A stretch of DNA of 64,000 nucleotides. Source: CAWIUB01 sp963839175. Lineage in GTDB: Bacteria > Actinomycetota > Actinomycetes > Mycobacteriales > Jatrophihabitantaceae. The notes under the pieces were generated by a model. It saw nothing but the letters and a program-made list of their open reading frames with translations, had not been told where the DNA came from and ran no database searches. Location of the stretch: contig CAWIUB010000003.1 of assembly GCA_963839175.1 (NCBI GenBank), positions 1 to 64,000 of the forward strand. Direction: 5' to 3'. Both the position numbers and the translations under genes were made by a program. Every line of letters begins with the position of its first letter. Position 1 is the first letter of the stretch. Positions 1-7,916 of this stretch are shown one piece after another.

Positions 1-300
1 TGCGCTGCTGCGGGCTTCGCGGTGATGGTGGAAGGCTGCGTCACCCCGACCGTTCTGCATACCTATCCAGCGCCTGCCGGTTCGAGCACCGCCCCACATC
101 TGCCGCGACGATGGCCGCCGTGATCGGGCTCATCACCGCGATGAAGATCAAACTGTGCCAAAAACTCGCACAGAGAGCTCGACAGAGCCGTGGTCGTGTG
201 CCGTCACCGCGAAGACGAGATTCGGCCTGCGGCGCGCCTCCACTCGCACTCCGCAGCCGTGCGGCACAGTCCCGCCAACCACTCACCAACGGGAGCCCCG

Positions 301-483
301 ATGTCGGCGAAGTTTGTGCTGATCAAGAACACCAGCGGCAAGTTCCACTTCAACCTGCTCGCCAGCAACGGCCGCGTCATCGCGACCAGCGAGCTCTACA
401 ACACGAAGGCCGCAGCGATGAACGGCATCGAGTCGATCCGCAAGAACGCCGCCGGCGCGGCGCTGGACGACAAGACCAAGTAA
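301..483 (+). CDS. YegP/DUF1508-family small protein (left copy)
   Basis: Sixty residues beginning MSAKFVLIKNTSGKFHF and containing a TSELYNTKAAAMNGIESI segment. This is the usual single-repeat DUF1508 (UPF0339) fold: a strand reporting 'F' and 'L', then a short helix after a 'S-E-x-Y' turn. Length is normal for a one-repeat member. A GGGAG stretch sits about 6 bases before the ATG. The biochemical role of the family is unknown. It stands alone, with no operon partner. The mirror copy is at 13242-13424 on the other strand. Confidence 0.85.
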   Translation: MSAKFVLIKNTSGKFHFNLLASNGRVIATSELYNTKAAAMNGIESIRKNAAGAALDDKTK

Positions 484-722
484 CCAGGCGCCTGTCCCGG
501 CCTCAACTGCCGCCGATCGAGCCCGCTTATCGGCTTCCAGCCGGCATATGCTCAGCGCACGGAGGCCGACCCTATGGCGGCCACCCATGGACTCTGCTGC
601 GCTTCCTGGGAGGGCCAGGACGCCCGGCCTCCCGCCAGCACTCGGCCCACGGTGGATACGCCGGCGCCGGTGGTCGGCACCTGCTGGGCCGCTCGGAGCG
701 GCCCTTCCTCACGGGTGGTGGG

Positions 723-905
723 TTATGCGAGGTCTCGCTGGTGGTCGGCCGGGGTGGCCTGCAGCAGCCAGGACAGGCAGTGCAGGATGGCCGACGGTTG
801 GGCGTCGACGCCGTGATCACGCAGCACCTGATCGACGTCGGCTAACAGTCCGGGTGGCACGCGAGATCGCGGATCTGTTCAGCGGGCATCTCGACTGACG
901 CCACG
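723..905 (-). pseudogene. Left counterpart of the small ORF at 12820-13002, frameshifted
   Basis: Mirror of the 60-residue right-arm ORF. A one-base difference around 865-875 (GAGATCGCG here against GATCTGCGCG reversed in the other arm) breaks the frame, so no continuous reading remains. It shows how the two arms differ. Function unknown. Confidence 0.3.
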
Positions 906-1170
906 CCTCATCCTGCCGCGGGTTGACGGGCACCCGTCAAGATCGCTGCGGTAGCGGTCCGATCACCTGCGGTAAGAGGGACTGCACAGCGCCGTTCATC
1001 ATCTTCTGGGGCGGGTCCGTTGCCGGACCGGAGACCCACCCGCGCCGCGGTCAGTGGCGCGCGCCGCACCCCGGCACGGCAGGGCGCGTTGTGCCGGTGA
1101 GGGCGAAGCGCTGGCCGGTGGGTGTGGCAGTCTGTGCCGATGCGTCCAGGGGGGCCGGGGTGGACAGACC

Positions 1171-1637
1171 ATGCTGCGCGGTGACGCGGCCGCGGGCCGC
1201 CGGCCCCGCTTGCCGTCGCCGTCCTGCTGGCCGCGACGTGCGTGGCTGGCTGCACTGCTTGCGACCCGCGGCACGGGGAGGCCGCGACCACCGCACCGCC
1301 GGCCAGCAGACCGCCGCCGAGGCCCCGAACTCACCCATGGTGGATCCGCCGTACGGTCGGGTCGCCGAGCGCACCGCGACCGTCGAGCTGCCGGGCAGCG
1401 GCCGGAACATCTCGGAAGTCGACGCGGCGTCAGCACCGCACACGAGACGACGCTGAGACTCGTCACGGCGAGCAGTACGGCGTCGGTGCGACCGAGCGCG
1501 CCGCCCGCCAGCCCCGCGGCGTCAGCGCCGGCTCGCGAGCAATCACGGACAGCCGTCAGGTGACGCTCATCGACACCGAACCAATCCGCTCGATGACCGT
1601 CGTCGGACTAGTGGCCAACGTACTGCGGGTCTTGTGA
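1171..1637 (+). pseudogene. Putative lipoprotein gene, frameshifted (left copy)
   Basis: An ATG at 1171 opens a charged start followed, after a one-base slip near 1205, by LAVAVLLAATCVAGC. That is a hydrophobic signal segment ending in a lipobox-like VAGC with the cysteine to be lipidated. The mature part would be a Thr/Ala/Pro-rich linker, then VAERTATVELPGSGRNIS and, in another frame, an end reading DTEPIRSMTVVGLVANVL. At least two frame changes are needed to connect these pieces. The right-arm copy keeps the signal peptide in one frame with the start. No family was recognised. This is the part of the duplication where the arms differ most. Confidence 0.45.
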
Positions 1638-1702
1638 CTTTCGCCCCATGCGACCGGAGGATTGGACGAGTCACGCTGGGAAGTGAAAAGGGGTGAGCTG
1701 TC

Positions 1703-1984
1703 ATGCCCACCGTCAGCCCTGCGGAAAAGACCCTGCGCGAACGGGCCGTCCGGCGGCTCAAGAAGCGCCGCGACTTCTTCGCGCATCTGCTCATCTACGT
1801 TCTGGTGAACACGTTCCTGGTCGTCATTTGGGCGGTGACATCGAGCGGATTCTTCTGGCCGATGTTCCCCATCGTGGGCTGGGGCATCGGCGTCGTCATG
1901 AACGCCTGGGATGTCTGGCGTGGCGACGAGTTCTCAGACGAGGAGATCGCACGCGAGATCCACCGCATGACCAACGTCGACTGA
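1703..1984 (+). CDS. 2TM-domain membrane protein (left copy)
   Basis: A 93-residue protein with a basic N-terminus (RAVRRLKKRRDFFAHLLIY), a first membrane helix (about residues 29-50, FLVVIWAV), a short FFWPMFP turn, a second helix (WGIGVVMNAW) and an acidic tail EEIAREIHRM. This order matches the 2TM domain (PF13239) found alone or attached to signalling proteins in actinobacteria; its role is unknown. The ATG follows a strong AAGGGGTGAG ribosome site. The right copy at 11735-12016 differs at codon 2 (Pro here, Thr there). Confidence 0.8.
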   Translation: MPTVSPAEKTLRERAVRRLKKRRDFFAHLLIYVLVNTFLVVIWAVTSSGFFWPMFPIVGWGIGVVMNAWDVWRGDEFSDEEIAREIHRMTNVD

Positions 1985-2287
1985 TCCATTCCAGCGCCGA
2001 TCCGTCAACGCGGGGCGACCATGCCGATTCTGTGCGCGGATTGGCGCCCCCGCCGCCATAGCCGCCGGTTCCGTACAGCCACCGCAAGTGCCTGCTCGCC
2101 GCTGGGGCGCCTGCCGGCCGCGGCGCAACCTGAAGGCGGAGGTGGCCGATCGGTGGCACGCTTGTGCCGGGGTCATCACTGCGATGGCCCTTTGGCGGGG
2201 TGTCTCATAGGCGGCGGCGTAGCACACGAGAGTCGCGGTCGTCGAGTTCTGGCGCGTGCGCGCCACGGTTCTGGCCGAGGCGATCAG

Positions 2288-2560
2288 TTGATCGAGTTGG
2301 TAGGGGTCGAGAAGACGTATCGGATGGGTCGGCTGGACTATCCGGCGCTGCGCGGCGTCGACCTGGTGATCGGTGCGGGCGAGTTGGTCGCGGTGGTGGG
2401 TCCGTCGGGGAGCGGCAAGACAACGATCCTGAACTTGGTCGCGGGGATCGACCGGCCGACCGCGGGGACGGTGACGGTTGACGGTCGGCGGATCGATGTG
2501 ATGAGTGAGGAGGAGTTGGCGGTCTGGCGCGGTGAGCACGTGGGCGTCGTGTTCACGGAC
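2288..2560 (+). pseudogene. ABC transporter ATPase N-terminal fragment (left copy)
   Basis: From a TTG at 2288 the frame reads LIELVGVEKTYR, then GELVAVVGPSGSGKTTILNL (Walker A GPSGSGKT), DRPTAGTVTVDGRRID and GEHVGVVF. This is the first third of a LolD/MacB-type export ATPase. It stops just where the Q-loop should follow; signature motif, Walker B and H-loop are absent. At about 2560 the sequence switches into a transposase tail, so the gene was cut by an insertion or deletion and cannot hydrolyse ATP. The partner permease is not in the window. Confidence 0.75.
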
Positions 2561-2571
2561 AAAACAGATTC

Positions 2572-2724
2572 CACAGAATCGACGAGTACGTCTTCCGCTT
2601 CAACCGCCGACGCACACCAATGGCCGCGTTCCAGACCTTGCTCGGCTTGGGCGGCGCCCAGTCGCCGAGCACCTACCGAGAGATCACAGGCGCCGCAGCG
2701 GGAGCTAGCTTCGACCTGAACTAA
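2572..2724 (+). pseudogene. IS1595-type transposase C-terminal relic (left copy)
   Basis: In the frame starting at 2572 the DNA encodes HRIDEYVFRFNRRRTPMAAF then QTLLGLGG and stops at 2722-2724. The D-E-Y-V-F-R-F-N-R-R pattern followed by a phenylalanine-containing short helix is the typical C-terminal end of ISXO2/IS1595-family DDE transposases. Only the last 50 residues remain. It abuts the ABC ATPase fragment directly and is the likely cause of that gene's loss. Family assignment rests on the motif only. Confidence 0.6.
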
Positions 2725-2858
2725 CCGGATGAGCCTGACTCGCCTAACGCGGGAGCGCTGTAGGGCGAAATACCCTGGACTGACGCGGTCGGTACAGGGC
2801 GGCCCCGGCCGATGCGGTGACACCTGACCGGGGCCTTGACCGGAATGGAGTCCGGCCC

Positions 2859-3059
2859 ATGCCAACCTCACCACGAACAGCCGCCGCGCACCACTACATC
2901 GAGGCCGAGCAGGGCCTAGCTGACATCGGGAAGCTCGGCGCCGACGACGCCGAACGGCTCGTCGAAGTGTTGACCGCGCTCGCCCACGCGGTGCTCGCGA
3001 TCGCTGCGACGCTCGCCCTGCCAGCTTCACCGGCCCGCGACTTCGGACAGGACTACTGA
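2859..3059 (+). CDS. Small hypothetical protein (left copy)
   Basis: Sixty-six residues, Ala-rich and probably helical, with an N-terminal HHYIEAEQGLADIGKLGADD segment and a hydrophobic stretch (ALAHAVLAIAATLALP). Chosen ATG has GGAATGGAG upstream; an in-frame GTG at 2817 is less likely. The stop TGA at 3057-3059 is one base from the ATG of the next ORF, so the two are probably co-transcribed and coupled. The pair resembles small accessory genes of actinobacterial integrative elements, but I do not recognise a family. Right copy at 10660-10860. Confidence 0.5.
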   Translation: MPTSPRTAAAHHYIEAEQGLADIGKLGADDAERLVEVLTALAHAVLAIAATLALPASPARDFGQDY

Positions 3060-3060
3060 C

Positions 3061-3554
3061 ATGAGCAACATGGTCGACCTGTCGGAGGCCAGGCTCACCC
3101 GATGGCTCGGTAAGCACCCCAGCGAGGCGTTCCTCGCCGGGTACACCGACGGTCTCGTCCAGCAGCAGGAGCAGGTATTCCTGAAGTGGGTCAGTGACCA
3201 GCGGGACCGGGCCAGCACACGTACATCCCCTTCGTGCTGGTGCGGTCGATCGAAACGGCGTGCTTGGTGCCGGGCAGACTTAGGTTGTCGACCTCGCCGC
3301 CGCTGATTACCCCCTATTCACCGTGGCGTGTCTTGCTGGCCGACCTCTTTGCTGACCCAGCTCGTCTATCCGCTGGATGGCGCGGGCGCGAGACTGGCGC
3401 CGGATGGCGGCACACGTCAGCGGACGTGGCGGAAGAAGACGTGGAAGTCATCCTCGGCCTCGGCGCTGTCCCTACTTCCAGAACCGGAAGTTCCAGCCTC
3501 CTCCAACGCGGGGTGTTCCACTACCGAAGATCATTCCGCTGCCGCCTCCCGTGA
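3061..3554 (+). pseudogene. Hypothetical protein, one frameshift (left copy)
   Basis: Starts MSNMVDLSEARLTRWLGKHP and runs in frame to about 3206. A second frame then continues plausibly as HTYIPFVLVRSIETACLVPG and SPWRVLLADLF before stopping at 3554. A single indel near 3205 (a GGGACCGGG run) would join them into a protein of about 160 residues. It follows the 66-residue ORF by one base, suggesting an operon. No domain recognised. The same break is present in the right arm (10165-10658). Confidence 0.4.
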
Positions 3555-3645
3555 AGGCGCCGATCGCGAAGCCAACCGCGAACAGGATCGCCGCGCATCG
3601 GCCGAAGCCGAGCTTTGAGCCGACCGTGATCAGCTTCCACGACAT
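3472..3645 (-). CDS. Small glycine-rich single-pass membrane protein (left copy)
   Basis: A 57-residue ORF with a hydrophobic helix (CAAILFAVGFAIGAF) followed by a Gly-rich tail (TGGGSGMIFGSG ... GGGWNFRFWK). The composition from the helix onward looks like a genuine membrane protein. Its first ~20 codons overlap, in another frame, the C-terminal end of the IS6-type transposase relic. The native start was therefore probably replaced when the IS arrived, and the present ORF may be a truncated or hybrid gene. Confidence 0.3.
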   Translation of the reverse strand: MSWKLITVGSKLGFGRCAAILFAVGFAIGAFTGGGSGMIFGSGTPRVGGGWNFRFWK

Positions 3646-4188
3646 TGTTCGCGTACTGCTCGAGGATGTGCCGCGCGCCAGGAGCGTGCTGATCGAGAAC
3701 GCGAGGGTAGACCGGCGCGCGGTCGGTCGTGACCTCGACCGGAGCGGGGACGAGTGTCATCGCTCGGGTGAGAGGGTCCGCGCAGCCGCGCCATCGCGGC
3801 GTTCGGAGGCCAGCACGTCGATGACCTGACCATGCTGATCGACTGCACGATAGAGGTAGACCCAGCCACCGGCGACCTTGCTGTAGGTCTCATCGACAAA
3901 CCACCGATCGCCCACCGAGTGTCGGCTCGGGTGTGCCGCGTCGATGAACTCACTCGTGAACTGTCTGCACCCACCGATACACCGTCACATGATCAACCTC
4001 GATGCCACCCTCGGCGAGCAGCTCCTCCACATCGCGATAGGACGGCCGTAACGCAGATACCAGCGCACGGCAACCGCAGTCACCTCACGCGGGAAGCGAT
4101 AGCCAGCCGGCGAGGACGAACCGAACCTCAAGTTGATGACCGCTTCAGTGTCTCGCACCCGTCAGGCCAGCATCAACGCAACAGCGCC
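3589..4188 (-). pseudogene. IS6-family transposase relic (left copy)
   Basis: Read on the minus strand from 4188: an IS6-like end (GGCGCTGTTGCGTT), then in shifting frames PAGYRFPREVTAVAVRWYLR, VDHVTVYRWVQT, GDRWFVDETYSKVAGGWVYL and, at the end, EQYANNVVEADHGRLKARLR. These are the N-terminal helix-turn-helix, the W-x-V-D-E-T (first catalytic Asp) block and the HGRLKARLRPMRG end of IS6/IS26-type DDE transposases. At least two frameshifts and a deletion remove activity. The relic ends inside a small membrane-protein ORF. Confidence 0.75.
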
Positions 4189-4278
4189 ACCGGATGCGGG
4201 TCAAACCCCAAACGGCAGGTGATTCACCGCACGGCCCGAACCCGCCGAAGGCTTTGAACACCTCCTCACGCCCGCATC

Positions 4279-4298
4279 AGATCCCGAGCCCGGGATCT
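4279..4298. terminator. Hairpin downstream of the 11-residue-repeat gene (left copy)
   Basis: AGATCCCG and its exact complement separated by four bases form an 8-bp stem, about 40 bases past the stop of the repeat-protein gene. There is no T-run, as is usual for high-GC terminators. Mirrored at 9421-9440. Confidence 0.4.
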
Positions 4299-4338
4299 CG
4301 ACGAACAGGATCGAACCCGGGTCCAGTGCGGCACCCGG

Positions 4339-4743
4339 TCAGCTGTGTTGCGGCTGACGGTCCTCGCGCGCGTGCCGGCGCTCCTGGGCAACGAGTTCGC
4401 TGGCGTGGCGAACGTCCGTGCGGGCCCGTTCGCTCGCGTTGCGGGTCTCGAGCCAGGCGGACTGCGATGCGTGGCTGATCTCCATCCACGCGTGCTCCGC
4501 GGCGTGCCGCACGCTCAGCCTCGTCTTGCCCTTGGTGGTCGCATCCGCTGCTTTCGCGCGCTCGGCAGCGTGCCGCTCGGCGAGCACGGCGTGCTCGTTG
4601 CCGTGCCGGGCGTAGATCTTCTCGTGCGCTGCCAGATGCCTCCGCGACATCTCAGCGTGGTCGGCCGCGTGGCGTCGTTCGACCTCGGCGTGATCAGCCG
4701 CGTGCCTGGCGGCGACGTCCACGGGTGTGTCCTCCTGCGCCAT
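4339..4743 (-). CDS. His/Ala-rich hendecad-repeat protein (left copy)
   Basis: A 134-residue protein made almost entirely of ten 11-residue repeats: RHAADHAEVER, RHAADHAEMSR, RHLAAHEKIYA, RHGNEHAVLAE, RHAAERAKAAD, one diverged unit, RHAAEHAWMEI, SHASQSAWLET, RNASERARTDV, RHASELVAQER. An 11-residue period fits three helical turns, so this should form a long amphipathic helix or right-handed coiled coil with histidines along one stripe. No signal peptide, no cysteine. The ATG at 4743 is preferred over an upstream GTG because GAGGTGAG lies 9 bases before it. Similar 11-mer repeats occur in LEA-type proteins. Function unknown; metal binding or desiccation protection is speculation. Confidence 0.75.
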   Translation of the reverse strand: MAQEDTPVDVAARHAADHAEVERRHAADHAEMSRRHLAAHEKIYARHGNEHAVLAERHAAERAKAADATTKGKTRLSVRHAAEHAWMEISHASQSAWLETRNASERARTDVRHASELVAQERRHAREDRQPQHS

Positions 4744-4903
4744 GATGATCACCTCACCTCGCGGGATGACATCGATCCGAACGCTACTCCGCTACGCATC
4801 ACGAGGACGGTCCGTCGATCTCGTTGCCGTCGGCCACTGCGACGGGTTCTACCGCGACGAGGTGGGTACGACGAGACAAGACGTGGCTGGAAGGGAGGGC
4901 GGA

Positions 4904-5521
4904 TTGACGGGCCAGTCGGGCACCACTGCCGGCGAGCTGATCGCTCGGGCGCGACGCGAGCTGGTTGAGACCGCGGAGCCGATCCGCTCTCATCGTTTCC
5001 TTGAGCGCCTGCGCAGCCGGGAGGTTGCCGGCGAGCGGCTGCGTGCCCTTGCCGGGGCACAGCATGCGACCGTGTCCAGCGACCGCCGGAGCTTCGCTGT
5101 GCTGGCGGCGCGCTTCCCGTCCGGGCTCGCCGGGGCGTTCTTCCTCGGCATGGCCGAAGGGGAAGGGGTAGCGCTGGACAAGCTGCGGGGCCTGGCCGAC
5201 TGGCTGGGCATGACCGACGAGGAGCTGCGTGCCCACGAGCCGCATCCGGGCGCCCAGGCCTATCCGGCGTTCGTCGCCTGGCTCGCGCTCAACGGCTCGC
5301 GCGCGGATGTGGTACTCGCCTTCTCGCGAACCTCGCCGTCTGGGGGGAGAACTGCGGCACGGTCGCGACCGCGCTGCGCGAGGCCTACGGGGCGGGGGAC
5401 GACGCGGTCGCGTTCTTCGACTTTTTTCGCCAGGCCAGCCGAGGACTTCGAGGCCCGCGCGCTGGAGGTCTTGGGCGAGGGACTCGCTGCGGCGATTCAC
5501 CTGCGCTCGCTCGCCGCGCGA
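4904..5521 (+). pseudogene. TenA/heme-oxygenase-fold protein, frameshifted (left copy)
   Basis: From TTG 4904 (preceded by GGAAGGGAGGG): RARRELVETAEPIRSHRFLE, ALAGAQHATVSSDRRSFAVL, GAFFLGMAEGEGVALDKLRG, HPGAQAYPAFVAWLALNG. After a one-base slip near 5320 the frame continues LANLAVWGENCGTVATALRE. After a second slip at the T6 run near 5424 it continues as PAEDFEARALEVLGEGLAA. All-helical pattern and spacing suit the TenA-like (heme-oxygenase-like) superfamily. The C-terminus is missing: it runs into an IS1380-type fragment on the opposite strand. Both slips occur identically in the right arm. Confidence 0.55.
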
Positions 5522-5545
5522 TGATCAGCACGGCGGACAGATCGG

Positions 5546-5801
5546 GGCCAGCGCCGGCGGCCGAGGCCCGTTCCCGTGCCTGGGGTCGCACCGCCTGCAG
5601 CCGCAGGAGGTGCGCCTGGTCGACCCGGTCCACGCATCGCCACGCCGTCGCGTCCGCCGCCACCGTGCCGAACAGCTTGGCCTGATCGCGCAACGTCGCC
5701 AGGTGCGCCCGCCCGTCCCCGCCGTCGGCGATCACGACCGCGAGATCCGCCAGCACCCGGCCGGGCAGATGCGCAGTGGGCAGGGAGGCGCTGAGCGTAC
5801 G
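5546..5801 (-). pseudogene. IS1380-family transposase fragment (left copy)
   Basis: The minus strand encodes PGRVLADLAVVIADGGD, LATLRDQAKLFGTVAADATA and WRCVDRVDQAHLLRLQAVR. The D-L-A-x-x-x-A-D-G-G-D ... L-F-G-x-V-A-(S/A)-D-x-T-A-W pattern is characteristic of the N-terminal third of IS1380-type transposases (DDE_Tnp_1 group). Neither the catalytic core nor IS ends are present. It separates the TenA-like gene from an ACT-like tail, marking a past insertion followed by deletion. Confidence 0.6.
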
Positions 5802-5835
5802 GCTGCAGAACGTGCCCGGCGCCGGCGCAACGACA

Positions 5836-5979
5836 TTCCACAAGCTTCTCGAGGCGAACGTCAATCTCAAGGTCTTCCTTCCGGTGCGGATCTTCGACGA
5901 CGAGTTCTACTCGGTGATCTGCCCCGACAACGTCGCCGCGGCCGTGGCCGCACTGGGCGACCAAGTCGTGACCACCTGA
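5836..5979 (+). pseudogene. ACT-like domain tail (left copy)
   Basis: The frame reads FHKLLEANVNLKVFLPVRIF then DDEFYSVICPDNVAAAVAAL and stops at 5977-5979. An 'ANVN ... LPV ... D-D-V-A-A-A-x-x-A-L' arrangement resembles the second half of a single ACT domain. The start of the gene is lost into the IS1380 fragment. It overlaps the tail of the convergent conserved hypothetical gene by about 70 bases, so one of the two 3' ends is probably not native. Confidence 0.35.
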
Positions 5980-6554
5980 CCATCGCGGTACGTACGGCAC
6001 CGCGGCTCGTGCGCGAGCCAGGTCCGGCAGTCCTCGATTGCCCCGACGAGCAGGTCGTGCAGGAGCGACTCCGGGTCGGGTATGCAGGCGCGCGCGATGC
6101 CTTGCACGGCGTAGCGGACGATGGTCGGCGCCGTCTGTCGGTGGAATGCCCGGTGGGAGATCGAGAGATTGCGCGTGTAGTGGCGCGCCCACGTGGGGGC
6201 CTCAGGAGCGAGGGCGAGTGGGTCACTGCTCTCCTGGCTCAACGGCGCTCCGGGACAGCCGTCCAGGCCGGCCAGCAACCGCTCGCACGTCAGGACGGCG
6301 ACAGCCATGATCTGCTGTCGTCCTTCGGCCACAACCGGCAACGCGGTCCGTGCGGCCCGCAGTGCGATCCGGAGGTCGATGTGCAGATCGGAGCCGGTCA
6401 GGCCGATCATGTCTGGGACGAGCCCAACCAGTGCCTGGCGAGCCTCGTCGGAGATGAAGTCGTTAACCTGGCGCGCGAGCTCGCCGAGCAGTGGGTGCGT
6501 GCAGGCCGGATGGTCGCTCCACTTCTCGCCCGCCAGGTAGGACGCGTACTCCAT
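5907..6554 (-). CDS. Conserved actinobacterial hypothetical protein (left copy)
   Basis: A 215-residue protein beginning MEYASYLAGEKWSDHPACTH and containing ARQVNDFISDEARQALVGLV, then a helical, Ala/Leu-rich middle and a C-terminal SLLHDLLVGAIEDCRTWLAH. Proteins with this 'W-S-D-H-P-x-C-T-H-P-L-L' start are common in actinobacteria but, to my knowledge, have no assigned role. No signal peptide or membrane helix. The extreme C-terminus overlaps an ACT-like tail on the other strand. The right copy at 7164-7811 has the same length. Confidence 0.65.
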   Translation of the reverse strand: MEYASYLAGEKWSDHPACTHPLLGELARQVNDFISDEARQALVGLVPDMIGLTGSDLHIDLRIALRAARTALPVVAEGRQQIMAVAVLTCERLLAGLDGCPGAPLSQESSDPLALAPEAPTWARHYTRNLSISHRAFHRQTAPTIVRYAVQGIARACIPDPESLLHDLLVGAIEDCRTWLAHEPRCRTYRDGQVVTTWSPSAATAAATLSGQITE

Positions 6555-6813
6555 GACGCATGCGCCATTTGTGGTCGGCGGTGCTTTCCCCGAGACAACA
6601 GCAAGAAGTCAGGTGGTGACCACGCTCCGTCAACCATTCCCCACCACCCCAATTCGCGAGCACTGCATACGAGTCTGCGCCCAAAGCCCGTCTTTTTGCT
6701 CCGACCGCTTCAGCTGGGCGGATGCGGTTACCCTCCAGCCAACAGGATCGAGAACAACTTGAGGATCCAGCGGGCTTTGATGACACGAACTCGCATCATG
6801 AAGCGCGTAACTC

Positions 6814-6903
6814 GGCACTTCGAAGTGCCCGTTGCCTACTCCGCTCGGCTCGCCGCCGACGGCGCAAGCCGGGGCGGATAGGCGACGGGCACTTCGAAGT
6901 GCC
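6814..6903. repeat. Central multi-palindrome of the inverted duplication
   Basis: The fold point contains two copies of a perfect 16-bp palindrome, GGCACTTCGAAGTGCC, at 6814-6829 and 6888-6903, symmetric about 6858.5. Between them lies an imperfect GC-rich stem with a loop of only a few bases near GCCGCC/GGCGC. The two halves match less well here than further out. Stacked short palindromes are a hallmark of actinobacterial linear-replicon telomeres, but they are also what a fold-back assembly join can look like. Confidence 0.8.
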
Positions 6904-7163
6904 GAGTTACGCGGTTCATGATGCGAGTTCGTGTCATCAAAGCCCGCTGGATCCTCGAGGTTCTCATCCTGTTCGCTGGAGGGTAACCGCATCCGCCCAG
7001 CTCGAAGCGGTCGGAGCAAAAAGACGGGCTTTGGGCGCAGACTCGTATGCAGTGCTCGCGAATTGGGGTGGTGGGGAATGTTGACGGAGCGTGGTCACCA
7101 CCTGACTTTCTTCCGCTGTTGTCTCGGGGAAAGCACCGCCGACCACAAATGGGCGCATGCGTC

Positions 7164-7811
7164 ATGGAGTACGCGTCCTACCTGGCGGGCGAGAAGTGGA
7201 GCGACCATCCGGCCTGCACGCACCCACTGCTCGGCGAGCTCGCGCGCCAGGTTAACGACTTCATCTCCGACGAGGCTCGCCAGGCACTGGTTGGGCTCGT
7301 CCCAGACATGATCGGCCTGACCGGCTCCGATCTGCACATCGACCTCCGGATCGCACTGCGGGCCGCACGGACCGCGTTGCCGGTTGTGGCCGAAGGACGA
7401 CAGCAGATCATGGCTGTCGCCGTCCTGACGTGCGAGCGGTTGCTGGCCGGCCTGGACGGCTGTCCCGGAGCGCCGTTGAGCCAGGAGAGCAGTGACCCAC
7501 TCGCCCTCGCTCCTGAGGCCCCCACGTGGGCGCGCCACTACACGCGCAATCTCTCGATCTCCCACCGGGCATTCCACCGACAGACGGCGCCGACCATCGT
7601 CCGCTACGCCGTGCAAGGCATCGCGCGCGCCTGCATACCCGACCCGGAGTCGCTCCTGCACGACCTGCTCGTCGGGGCAATCGAGGACTGCCGGACCTGG
7701 CTCGCGCACGAGCCGCGGTGCCGTACGTACCGCGATGGTCAGGTGGTCACGACTTGGTCGCCCAGTGCGGCCACGGCCGCGGCGACGTTGTCGGGGCAGA
7801 TCACCGAGTAG
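7164..7811 (+). CDS. Conserved actinobacterial hypothetical protein (right copy)
   Basis: Mirror of 5907-6554 with the same 215-residue product (MEYASYLAGEKW start, same tail). It is one of the few genes intact in both arms, which shows that the arms are not uniformly decayed. It is read away from the fold centre, about 300 bases from it, so its upstream region includes part of the central palindrome region. Confidence 0.65.
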   Translation: MEYASYLAGEKWSDHPACTHPLLGELARQVNDFISDEARQALVGLVPDMIGLTGSDLHIDLRIALRAARTALPVVAEGRQQIMAVAVLTCERLLAGLDGCPGAPLSQESSDPLALAPEAPTWARHYTRNLSISHRAFHRQTAPTIVRYAVQGIARACIPDPESLLHDLLVGAIEDCRTWLAHEPRCRTYRDGQVVTTWSPSAATAAATLSGQITE

Positions 7812-7882
7812 AACTCGTCGTCGAAGATCCGCACCGGAAGGAAGACCTCGAGATTGACGTTCGCCTCGAGAAGCTTGTGGAA
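7739..7882 (-). pseudogene. ACT-like domain tail (right copy)
   Basis: Mirror of 5836-5979. One residue differs (NLEVF here, NLKVF in the left arm). Truncated at its 5' side by the IS1380 fragment and overlapping the tail of the conserved hypothetical gene. Confidence 0.35.
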
Positions 7883-7916
7883 TGTCGTTGCGCCGGCGCC
7901 GGGCACGTTCTGCAGC

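Larger units (their letters stand above)
1..6858. repeat. Left arm of a ~13.7-kb inverted duplication
   Basis: This segment reappears as its reverse complement at 6859-13726. Paired coordinates sum to about 13725 near the outer ends, 13719 in the middle and 13718 near the centre, so the arms differ by only a few net bases. Gene pairs match across the whole length (for example 301-483 with 13242-13424, 1703-1984 with 11735-12016, 4339-4743 with 8976-9380, 5907-6554 with 7164-7811). Differences are scattered single-base indels and substitutions, densest at about 1000-1330. The outer end coincides with the window edge, so the true arm may be longer. Confidence 0.95.

Noticed and set aside
5229..6881. 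550-residue open frame on the plus strand
   Set aside because: It runs antisense through the IS1380 fragment and the conserved hypothetical gene; Arg/Gly/Pro-rich text of a high-GC shadow frame. Its mirror at 7095-8108 is the same artefact.
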